Below the pieces are notes generated by a model that was given only the letters and a program-made list of their open reading frames with translations, was not told where the DNA came from and ran no database searches. The position numbers and the translations under genes were made by a program. A DNA stretch of 6,500 nucleotides, taken from Ignavibacteriota bacterium (GTDB lineage: Bacteria > Bacteroidota > Kapaibacteriia > Palsa-1295). How positions within the stretch are numbered: the stretch's first letter is position 1; each line of letters opens with the position of its first letter. The stretch spans positions 3,114-9,613 of the forward strand of contig PLXB01000091.1 in assembly GCA_003151215.1 (NCBI GenBank), written 5' to 3'. Shown one piece after another: positions 1 to 6,176 of this stretch.

Positions 1-1994
1 AAAATATGAGGTGCAATAAGATCAAACCGTTCGGTTCGATATTTAAATGCTGCACCAAATGAATCTTCGCTGATGAGCGGGTGAATGCGCACCGTGTCGA
101 TGGTAAGAGTACGTTTTCGCAGATCGCCTATGATCCCACCTTCGGAATAAGAATATACCGCACCCTGAGTTAATTGCTTCATCGCTCCGATACGGAAAGT
201 CCCTGCATCGCTAAATAGCGTGCCGCGTCTGTGAGTCCAGGACTGTTGATCAAGTTTGAAATTTTTTAAGGAAAGATCGACATGGGTGAGAGAATCTCCG
301 GGACCGGTGGGATTTGGAGAGCCTTCGAAAAAATGAATGCCATGAATTTCCCCTTTGCTCACTGTAATCGAACCAATACTGACCTCCGGAAATAATAACG
401 GTAACGGATATTGCTTAAAATCTCGGATCGTCGCCAGAGGATCGCTTTCGAGAACAGAATTTAATGTCGTGATCGGAGGGGTTGCAGAAACAGTAAGATA
501 TATTTTGGGATTGGTAAGCAGCAGACTCGAGGAAACAAGTCCCTGTCGAGTGAGAATTTTCCAACTATCCACTCCGCTGATCTGGGCAGATTTTAGACTG
601 ACAAGTTTCAAACCTTTCAATGAGGGTGATAATGTAATATCCGAGAATGTGACTGATTTTTCAGTGCCATCTATCTGCGCAAATTTCAAAGACCCAAGTG
701 AAGTATTAAGGTTACTTTCTCCTTTTATTCCATATCGTGCACTCTGACTAAAAAAGCTTGAAATATTTGCAAACGGAGTTGAACTGTCTACTTTCAATTG
801 CCGAAGCGACATTGTAATACGCTTGAGCACGCTGACGGTATGACTTTCAGGAAGCAGCGCATACACTTCAGCATTTGTGAACATAACGGACTGTATCTCA
901 ATATCAGGGAGTAAACTCGGAAGCGGAATAAGATCAGAAGCTGAGACGTGATTATAAGAGTTTGAGTATGGCCGAAGCTCTGCAATATCCTGTAAATATA
1001 TCTGAGGATAAGCGATAATAGCGCTTTTGGCATGAAGACCATGTCCCGCAAGTGCAGAATACCAATCAAGACCGGTTAATTCAATCTGCCTGATTGTAGT
1101 CTGCCGGATTTCCTCGATCGGTTTTTTGACCTGAATGCTGAATACATGTAGTGATGAATCGATAAGATCACCGTCAACGGATGCGACATCAACATCGGTA
1201 ATACCAACCGAATCGACATGCGAGATATCTTCTGCATGGAATGTTGCACTTTTACAAAAAAAGGTTGATATTGCTTTCTTATAAGTTGGCTCATCCAGAT
1301 AGAAGTCATGAAATTCGAGTGAGGCATTTTGTACAAGCAAGCCGCCGATATCTTTCGGGAGTGCGCTCTTTCCGTCATAGAATATGGCTGCCTGAGATGC
1401 CGGCTTTCCTTCGGAAAAATAAATTTTTGCATTCACGATCTTAATGATCTTTGAGGATACTGCCGGAAGAAAACTCGGGAGCAAGTCTGAATTTGAGGCA
1501 AATTTAGGAAGCACTCCGGGACGAAGATAAATTTTTGGAGACCGTACTGTTATTGTGCCGGCAAAAAGACCTTTCTGTAAGATCAATTTCCAATAGTCAA
1601 GTGTGGCGATCACTACCGTATCAGTTGAGAAGCGGTCGAGCGGAGTAGCTACTCCGAAATCAGGGGAAGACGTATCGGTTGAGCCGTCATCGGCTTTGCC
1701 GTTATCGACGATTCTCACACCTGTTAAAATGAGGCTATCTTTATTCGGTGAAAGAGTAATACTATTCATTTGAAGCGAATAGCGGCGCCCCAAACGATCA
1801 ACGACGAACTGTTTGAGCTTCGGTTCTACGACATAATGAATGATCGTATTGGGATAAGAAGTCAAAAGGATACCCCCTGCAACGGCAAAGAGTAATAAAA
1901 CTCCCAACGCAGTGTAGATAATTTTTTGCTTTCGTGAACGTGAAATTCTCGGCTTGACATCGGGGGAAATGCCTTTGTCGTTTTTTGCTAACAT
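1..1994 (-). CDS. AsmA-like membrane-anchored periplasmic repeat protein (3' partial)
   Basis: The frame is open from an ATG at 1994 leftwards to the window edge, giving 664 codons with no stop, so the C-terminus is missing. The N-terminus has a basic cytoplasmic stretch (RSRKQK, residues 19-24) followed by one hydrophobic segment at about 25-46, which suggests a signal anchor with the rest in the periplasm. Residues 50-95 (amphipathic region, then SLQMNSITLSP and LILTGVRI) resemble the start of AsmA/DUF748-type proteins, a family linked to outer-membrane assembly and lipid transport between membranes. The remainder looks beta-rich and holds three copies of a two-part repeat, around residues 127-195, 304-383 and 469-553. 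No catalytic motif is visible. The start is preceded by an AT-rich stretch without a Shine-Dalgarno sequence; it is the Met directly before the basic/TM region. It is divergent from msrA. The gene is certain, the AsmA-like assignment moderate, and the specific function unknown. Confidence 0.85.
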   Translation of the reverse strand, partial: MLAKNDKGISPDVKPRISRSRKQKIIYTALGVLLLFAVAGGILLTSYPNTIIHYVVEPKLKQFVVDRLGRRYSLQMNSITLSPNKDSLILTGVRIVDNGKADDGSTDTSSPDFGVATPLDRFSTDTVVIATLDYWKLILQKGLFAGTITVRSPKIYLRPGVLPKFASNSDLLPSFLPAVSSKIIKIVNAKIYFSEGKPASQAAIFYDGKSALPKDIGGLLVQNASLEFHDFYLDEPTYKKAISTFFCKSATFHAEDISHVDSVGITDVDVASVDGDLIDSSLHVFSIQVKKPIEEIRQTTIRQIELTGLDWYSALAGHGLHAKSAIIAYPQIYLQDIAELRPYSNSYNHVSASDLIPLPSLLPDIEIQSVMFTNAEVYALLPESHTVSVLKRITMSLRQLKVDSSTPFANISSFFSQSARYGIKGESNLNTSLGSLKFAQIDGTEKSVTFSDITLSPSLKGLKLVSLKSAQISGVDSWKILTRQGLVSSSLLLTNPKIYLTVSATPPITTLNSVLESDPLATIRDFKQYPLPLLFPEVSIGSITVSKGEIHGIHFFEGSPNPTGPGDSLTHVDLSLKNFKLDQQSWTHRRGTLFSDAGTFRIGAMKQLTQGAVYSYSEGGIIGDLRKRTLTIDTVRIHPLISEDSFGAAFKYRTERFDLIAPHI
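336..590 (-). repeat. Internal protein repeat, copy 3 (AsmA-like gene)
   Basis: This encodes residues 469-553. Part A has D476, W478, G485-L486 and PKIYL at 496-500. Part B has P532, P536 and I550-H551. It is preceded by SDITLSP (451-457), as copy 1 is preceded by NSITLSP. The A-to-B linker is the longest of the three (36 residues between reference prolines). Confidence 0.6.
846..1085 (-). repeat. Internal protein repeat, copy 2 (AsmA-like gene)
   Basis: This encodes residues 304-383. Part A has D310, W311, G319-L320 and PQIYL at 330-334. Part B has P359, P363 and V377-Y378. Intra-part spacings match copies 1 and 3 without gaps, while the linker between parts A and B is longer than in copy 1 (29 versus 20 residues between the reference prolines). 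Confidence 0.6.
1410..1616 (-). repeat. Internal protein repeat, copy 1 (AsmA-like gene)
   Basis: This encodes residues 127-195. Part A has D133, W135, G142-L143 and PKIYL at 153-157. Part B has P173, P177 and the I191-Y192 pair. The spacings D to G of 9, D to P of 20, P to P of 4 and P to I of 14 are the same in all three copies. It is preceded (residues 78-95) by an SITLSP element that also precedes copy 3. Confidence 0.6.
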
Positions 1995-2134
1995 AATTTC
2001 AGTTGGATCTTACCTGGGGAGGTGTTGGAAGTAAACGAAACGAAGACTGTATCGGTTCGAAGAGTAGAGAAAATTTATGATTTTATTGCGAATCTTTATC
2101 CTTTGTTTAATCGTATAAACTTTATAAAAAACTT

Positions 2135-2794
2135 ATGAAACTGATGAAACATAGCGCAATTTTATTTTTCCTTTTCATTGCTGCCGGATGTTCTGCTAAA
2201 GGTGAGAAGATGCCGCCAGGCGGCACTCAGGAAATCGTTGAAAATGAAACGGGAAAGAACTTTGAGCACGCCACTTTTGCTATGGGATGCTTCTGGCATT
2301 CCGAGGAAATTTTTCTCGAAATTAAAGGAGTTAAAGTAGCCCTGCCGGGGTATTCCGGAGGCACTGAAAAAGATCCGTCTTATGAAATGGTCGGAACGGG
2401 CAATACCGGTTATGCTGAATCTGTAGATGTCACCTATGATCCATCCGTTGTATCATATGCAAAGCTTCTTGAAGTATTCTTTGCAGAGCACGACCCTACA
2501 ACGCCGAATTATGCTGCCCCCGATGAGGGGCCGCAATACCGGTCGGTAGTATTTTATCGTGATGCAGCTCAAAAAAAGCAAACGGAAGACTATATTGCAA
2601 AGCTTACGGCTTCACATAAATATTCGAATCCTGTTATCACACAGATAACTCCATTTACAAAATTTTATAGAGCAGAAGATTACCATATTCATTATTTCCG
2701 CAACCATCCATCAGGTCAGCCATATATTGAAAACGTCACAAAACCGGAAGTTGTGAAATTTAGAAAGGATTTCCCGGATTTAGTGAGTCAGTAG
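2135..2794 (+). CDS. msrA: Peptide-methionine (S)-S-oxide reductase MsrA, lipoprotein form
   Basis: The 219-residue protein reduces the S epimer of methionine sulfoxide in proteins. Residues 1-18 form a signal peptide ending in a lipobox (AAGC, Cys19), so the enzyme should be lipid-anchored in the envelope and would repair periplasmic or outer-membrane proteins. The catalytic motif GCFW is at 51-54 with nucleophile Cys52. Other active-site residues known from the family are present: Tyr83, Glu95 in GYAES, Asp130 and Tyr135 in QYRS. HDPTTPN (119-125) and the KFRKDFPDL tail are also typical. Apart from Cys19, Cys52 is the only cysteine. The position that is often a second cysteine (EEVC) is Gly87, and no C-terminal resolving cysteine exists, so this looks like a one-Cys MsrA. 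The start at 2135 places the basic residues directly before the hydrophobic core; Met4 is an alternative. The gene appears monocistronic, with no MsrB partner in the window. Confidence 0.96.
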   Translation: MKLMKHSAILFFLFIAAGCSAKGEKMPPGGTQEIVENETGKNFEHATFAMGCFWHSEEIFLEIKGVKVALPGYSGGTEKDPSYEMVGTGNTGYAESVDVTYDPSVVSYAKLLEVFFAEHDPTTPNYAAPDEGPQYRSVVFYRDAAQKKQTEDYIAKLTASHKYSNPVITQITPFTKFYRAEDYHIHYFRNHPSGQPYIENVTKPEVVKFRKDFPDLVSQ

Positions 2795-2834
2795 AAGAGG
2801 GTGTCCTTCGGGCTTTTATTTATTTATTTATTTT
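2795..2834 (+). terminator. Weak candidate terminator after msrA
   Basis: Immediately after the msrA stop, GTCC (2803-2806) can pair with GGGC (2810-2813) around a TTC loop. AAGA (2795-2798) can pair with TTTT (2814-2817) across a four-base bulge, and a T-rich run follows to 2834. The stem is short and contains G-T pairs, so termination efficiency is doubtful. Confidence 0.35.
2815..2830 (+). repeat. Short TTTA tetranucleotide repeat, four units
   Basis: Four perfect tandem TTTA units are followed by TTTT (2831-2834). The tract overlaps the T-rich tail of the candidate msrA terminator and ends just upstream of the candidate promoter for the next gene. Four units is short for an unstable microsatellite, and it may simply be the terminator's U-tract. 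Confidence 0.6.
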
Positions 2835-2861
2835 CCGATGATTAAAAAATGGTTATCTTTG
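2831..2861 (+). promoter_or_regulatory. Candidate Bacteroidota-type promoter for the propeller operon
   Basis: TATCTTTG at 2854-2861 matches the Bacteroidota -7 consensus TAnnTTTG exactly. TTTT at 2831-2834, 19 bases upstream, is a one-mismatch version of the -33 TTTG element. Transcription would start near 2868 and give a leader of about 33 bases before the ATG at 2901. Position, spacing and downstream gene agree, but this is a sequence match only. Confidence 0.5.
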
Positions 2862-2900
2862 TTCATAAGACTTCGAACAAACTAGCCCTATTCTTCGGAT

Positions 2901-4805
2901 ATGTCGTCTATATTGTCCTTTTTCTGGGTTCTCCTTTTCTGCTTTACTGCGGAGTTATCTTTTGCGCAAGTTAATGTCTGGCGTTGGCAGAATCCATCGG
3001 TGCAAGGCAATACACTAAATAGCGTCCAGATGGTCAACCTCAAAATAGTAATGGCTTGCGGCAATAATGGTACGTTCATCAAAAGTACTGACGGCGGAAT
3101 AACCTGGGATGTGAGTAACCTGCTGCTCGGTGATTCATTGAATTTAAACGGTCTCAATTTCCTTGATTCGGATTATGGTATGGTCTGCGGCGAAAACGGA
3201 TTTATCTTCAAGACAACTGATGGTGGAAACTCATGGACCAAACTTATCACTGCTACGACAGAGGCTCTCAGTGGTATTGCTATTATTGATACTAATCTTG
3301 CGATCGCTATCGGGCTTGGTGGGACGATATTGAGAACAGCAGATGGCGGCATCAACTGGCTTCCCATACCTTTCGAAACACCCGGCGATTTAACCAGCAT
3401 CAGAAATCTGCACTCAGATTTTATTACGATCACCGGACATAATGGATTACTTTATAAATCAATTGATTCCGGTTCAATGTGGAAACAGATCGTTATCAAA
3501 ACAGATACGAATGTTATCGGAAATAATATTAACGGGCAAGTATTTTATGATACTAACACTGCAATAGTTGTCGGAGATTTAGGTGGAATATTTACAACCA
3601 ATGATGGGGGTAAGAATTGGGCTAATAGGTCGGTAGAAAATATTTCTGCGGCGACGCTTCACTCGATTGACGGAAAAGATCCTTCAGGAGGTATTTATGC
3701 AACCGTTGGTGAATATGGCGCAATTTTTTATTCGACAAATACCGGGAATGCATGGAGTAAGGTGAATTTGGGAATTGCCGATACATTGAATTCGATTTCT
3801 TTCTTCGACCGGCTTAATGCCATGGCAGTCGGAAGGGGTGGAATAATTATTAGTACATCAGACGGCGGCGCAAACTGGAATTTCCTTCCATCAAAACCGA
3901 TGACTAATCCGTTAAATGGTGTTGCATTCCCGAAAGGCGATACATCGCTTGGGATTGCAGTCGGACTTTACGGAACGATCATGCGCACAACAAACGGCGG
4001 AGTGCATTGGGATATTATACCCAGGGATTCAACGAATGATCTGCATTCTGTGACATTCTTAAATTCTTCTGAAGTATGTGCTGTCGGTCAATTTGGAACA
4101 ATTCTCAGATCAAACGATGCCGGGCTAAATTGGAAGCCTCAGGCAAGCGGTACATTGAAATATCTTAAAAGTGTGAGTTTCCTTACTCCGACTTTTGGCT
4201 GGGCAGTTGGTGATTCAGGCATTGTTCTTTCTACAGTTGATGGCGGCTCAACTTGGACCATACATCCTTTCAGCAAAAAAAGATTTTTCAGCGGCGTTGC
4301 ATTCCCCGATTCGCTTCATGGATATATCTGCAGCGACCATGGAGTATATATCTCAATCGATGGCGGAGTAACATGGAGCGATCCCGATGATGTTACTTAT
4401 TATCTCAATTGCACAAGTATTTCTTCCCCTTCGGTAAATGAAGTGAGATTTACGTATTTGCCATGCGACTTCATTACCGACCTTAAAACACCCGGCTTAC
4501 TTCTCATGCCTGGTGGAATAATGAGATCACATGATGGAGGAAAAAATTGGATTAATACCAATTTTAATACATTACTGAGTAGTGTTTTCTTTACTGACGA
4601 TCTACACGGAACTGCTGTAGGCTATTATAGAATTGGAAGGCAAGATTTCGGATTTGTAACTCATACTACCGATGGAGGCACAACCTGGAAGGAACAAGAT
4701 TCCCATACTTACGAAATTCTTTATGGCGTTGCATTCGGAACGAATAAAGCAGGCACTGCAGTAGGAACCGGCGGGAATATCATACGGATTACAACGGATG
4801 AATAA
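2901..4805 (+). CDS. Secreted YCF48/BNR-like beta-propeller protein, about 14 blades, no sorting domain
   Basis: The 634-residue protein has a Sec signal peptide at 1-22 (hydrophobic core 5-16, likely cleavage after SFA). The rest is one repeat of about 40-46 residues: an Asp-box turn of the S/T-x-D-G-G-x-x-W type, a divergent strand, then an L-x-S-V-x-F and A-V-G-x-x-G-x-I pattern. Thirteen boxes end in Trp69, 112, 153, 194, 240, 285, 326, 370, 411, 452, 492, 550 and 596. A fourteenth is cut by the stop at TTDE. The N-terminal VWRWQNPS looks like the strand missing from that last blade, suggesting velcro ring closure and 14 blades, that is, two seven-bladed propellers. Boxes 4, 6, 8 and 9 are degenerate. 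The 58-residue spacing before box 12 holds an insertion with Cys504 and Cys522. Such repeats resemble photosystem II factor YCF48, but in these bacteria the function is unknown; an extracellular or periplasmic binding scaffold is likely. There is no C-terminal T9SS domain. The gene overlaps the next by 8 bases. Confidence 0.9.
   Translation: MSSILSFFWVLLFCFTAELSFAQVNVWRWQNPSVQGNTLNSVQMVNLKIVMACGNNGTFIKSTDGGITWDVSNLLLGDSLNLNGLNFLDSDYGMVCGENGFIFKTTDGGNSWTKLITATTEALSGIAIIDTNLAIAIGLGGTILRTADGGINWLPIPFETPGDLTSIRNLHSDFITITGHNGLLYKSIDSGSMWKQIVIKTDTNVIGNNINGQVFYDTNTAIVVGDLGGIFTTNDGGKNWANRSVENISAATLHSIDGKDPSGGIYATVGEYGAIFYSTNTGNAWSKVNLGIADTLNSISFFDRLNAMAVGRGGIIISTSDGGANWNFLPSKPMTNPLNGVAFPKGDTSLGIAVGLYGTIMRTTNGGVHWDIIPRDSTNDLHSVTFLNSSEVCAVGQFGTILRSNDAGLNWKPQASGTLKYLKSVSFLTPTFGWAVGDSGIVLSTVDGGSTWTIHPFSKKRFFSGVAFPDSLHGYICSDHGVYISIDGGVTWSDPDDVTYYLNCTSISSPSVNEVRFTYLPCDFITDLKTPGLLLMPGGIMRSHDGGKNWINTNFNTLLSSVFFTDDLHGTAVGYYRIGRQDFGFVTHTTDGGTTWKEQDSHTYEILYGVAFGTNKAGTAVGTGGNIIRITTDE
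4798..4805 (+). other. 8-base start/stop overlap between the two propeller genes
   Basis: The sequence ATGAATAA contains the start codon of the downstream propeller gene and the TAA stop of the upstream one in another frame. There is no clear Shine-Dalgarno sequence upstream, so reinitiation by terminating ribosomes is the likely way the second gene is translated. This holds only if the ATG at 4798 rather than that at 4810 is used. Confidence 0.6.
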
Positions 4806-6105
4806 TTTTATGCGAACGACTATTATTTTATTTATTTTGCTCCTTGCATTTACCGATGGCTTTGGACAGAGTGGATGGGTGCTGCAAAATAGCGGGACAA
4901 CAAATAACCTACATGGGATCTCCACATTCGATGGCGTCAATGGCATTGCCGTTGGAGAAAAAGGCACTGTAACCACAACTGATAATGAAGGCAGACCTTC
5001 ATGGAATTTGCAGCAAAGTCCTAACGACTCGAATTTTAATAGTGTGACCTCTATTTCTCCCAGAATTCTGTTGGCAGTCGGTCCGAAGGATTCCGTTTAT
5101 CGCTCGACAGATAGAGGAGCAACCTGGATCGGAGTTCGCAGCAGGACAAGAGGTCAATGTTGGACACTCTCTTTGATCCATCAATTAGCTGCGATAGATT
5201 TTGATAATTCTAGTGGGTTATGTGCCGCAGTAGGTGATCAAAATGAAGCGATTTTTTCTGAAGATTCCGGGAAGCATTGGGAGGAAAGACTTCCTGCAAT
5301 GTTGCCCGGATGGCATCTTTCAAATTTTACATGTATTTCCTTTTATTTCGGCACTATTCTTTCAAGTGGCACACCTGTAGGGTACTCCTCATCGCCGGAG
5401 TTGACTCAAGTATTTACTTCGTCGGATCAGGGAGATACCTGGACTAATGCTACAACAGACCAGCCTGGTGTAAATATGTCTGGTGAAACCTTTTATGGCT
5501 GCGATACAAAAGCCTGGCTACTCGTAGGTGCCGGAGGAGCAATTTTCCATTCTAAAGATAAAGGTCTTTTGTGGGACTCGATTTCGAGCGGGACAACTGT
5601 AAATTTGAATGCCGTGCGTTTCGCGCCTGATTCTTTGGATGGTTTTATTGCCGGCGATGGAGGGATGATTCTTTCGACCCGCGACGGAGGATATACCTGG
5701 ACGCGCGGATATGCTCCGACGATCCAGAATCTGCATAGCGTTGCTTTAGTTGATCCCTTTCATGTCTATATATGCGGCGATAGCGGCGTGATTCTCTGGA
5801 CGCAGGATGGCGGCTTTAACGGCGTAAGTTCGCAAAGCGGTGAAGTAGCAATGGGTATCCAAACCTACCCCAATCCTCTTACATCTAAAACGACAATTCA
5901 CATCTTCTTAAGGCAAAGCCGTCATGTAAATCTTCGCGTTTATAATCCCTTGGGAGTTGAAGTTGCAAATATTGCAAATGATATCTATGACCAGGGACTA
6001 CACAGTTTCGAGTGGAATGCAGGTGAAGTTCCTAATGGTATGTATATATGTAGGTTAGAATCTGATGGACAAATTATCATTTCGCAGATGATCGTAATGA
6101 GATAA
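4798..6105 (+). CDS. T9SS-secreted YCF48/BNR-like seven-bladed beta-propeller protein
   Basis: The 435-residue protein has a signal peptide at about 1-23 (MRTTIILFILLLAF core, likely cleavage after GFG). A propeller domain follows at about 24-345, with Asp-box turns ending in Trp69, 110, 161, 215, 259 and 301. A seventh box, TQDGG (335-339), lacks its Trp. The N-terminal GWVLQNSG (Trp27) resembles the strand that should follow it, so seven velcro-closed blades are inferred. Residues 354-435 form a T9SS type A sorting domain (TYPNP, a VYNPLG element, a WN..EVPNGMY element and a basic end), which directs export across the outer membrane and cell-surface attachment or release. The start ATG lies inside the stop region of the upstream gene (ATGAATAA), indicating translational coupling. 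Met5 at 4810, four bases after that stop, gives an equally good signal peptide and cannot be excluded. The ligand or function is unknown. Confidence 0.9.
   Translation: MNNFMRTTIILFILLLAFTDGFGQSGWVLQNSGTTNNLHGISTFDGVNGIAVGEKGTVTTTDNEGRPSWNLQQSPNDSNFNSVTSISPRILLAVGPKDSVYRSTDRGATWIGVRSRTRGQCWTLSLIHQLAAIDFDNSSGLCAAVGDQNEAIFSEDSGKHWEERLPAMLPGWHLSNFTCISFYFGTILSSGTPVGYSSSPELTQVFTSSDQGDTWTNATTDQPGVNMSGETFYGCDTKAWLLVGAGGAIFHSKDKGLLWDSISSGTTVNLNAVRFAPDSLDGFIAGDGGMILSTRDGGYTWTRGYAPTIQNLHSVALVDPFHVYICGDSGVILWTQDGGFNGVSSQSGEVAMGIQTYPNPLTSKTTIHIFLRQSRHVNLRVYNPLGVEVANIANDIYDQGLHSFEWNAGEVPNGMYICRLESDGQIIISQMIVMR
5857..6102 (+). other. Region encoding the T9SS type A C-terminal sorting domain
   Basis: This encodes residues 354-435 of the seven-bladed protein. 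It shows the usual order of the family: YPNP (357-360), a beta-strand with VYNPLGVEV (381-389), a turn with QGLHSFEWN (399-407), PNGMYICRL (412-420), and a final strand ending in Arg435. In known T9SS cargo this domain is recognised by the outer-membrane translocon and removed by the sortase during attachment. Confidence 0.9.
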
Positions 6106-6152
6106 AGACGTAAAATGAACTTCTTCCGCCCGTTCGGCGTTTAATCGCGTCT
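6106..6152 (+). promoter_or_regulatory. Candidate structured leader upstream of rplS
   Basis: In the 71-base gap before rplS, three nested helices can form. AGACG (6106-6110) pairs with CGTCT (6148-6152), TAAA (6111-6114) pairs with TTTA (6140-6143), and CGCC (6127-6130) pairs with GGCG (6136-6139) around a five-base loop. There is a 12-base internal bulge on the 5' side and a 4-base bulge on the 3' side. The sequence after it is A-rich, not T-rich, so this does not look like a strong intrinsic terminator, although the inner hairpin followed by TTTAAT could end the upstream operon weakly. Ribosomal protein leaders that bind L19 are known in other bacteria. Equivalence here is inference. Confidence 0.35.
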
Positions 6153-6176
6153 CTAAAAAAGAACCTAAGCAAGACA

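Noticed and set aside
355..747. Plus-strand frame of 130 codons
   Set aside because: It lies opposite the continuous AsmA-like gene, whose minus frame shows a signal anchor and internal repeats. The plus-strand product has no signal, motif or plausible composition.
794..1432. Minus-strand frames of 91 and 118 codons
   Set aside because: They are in another frame of the same strand as the AsmA-like gene and fully inside it, with low-complexity, unnatural products.
2097..2105. Near match to the Bacteroidota -7 element upstream of msrA (TATCCTTTG)
   Set aside because: It has three instead of two bases between TA and TTTG, and I found no -33 element at suitable spacing, so I do not call a promoter. 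No convincing promoter for the divergent gene was found either.
2838..2885. 15-codon frame starting ATGATTAAAAAATGG in the gap before the propeller gene
   Set aside because: It overlaps the candidate promoter, is too short, and has no ribosome binding site or recognisable leader-peptide pattern.
2888..3433. Minus-strand frames opposite the first propeller gene
   Set aside because: They are shadows of a clearly repeated, secreted coding sequence. Their length reflects the repeat codon pattern on the other strand.
4780..4812. Possible frameshift splitting one long propeller gene into two
   Set aside because: The downstream frame begins with its own complete signal peptide and a velcro-like N-terminal strand, and the upstream one ends at a blade boundary. 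Two genes explain this better than one broken gene.
6127..6146. Strong intrinsic terminator after the propeller operon
   Set aside because: The CGCC/GGCG stem has only four pairs and is followed by TTTAATCG, not a proper T-run. I kept it only as part of the possible rplS leader.
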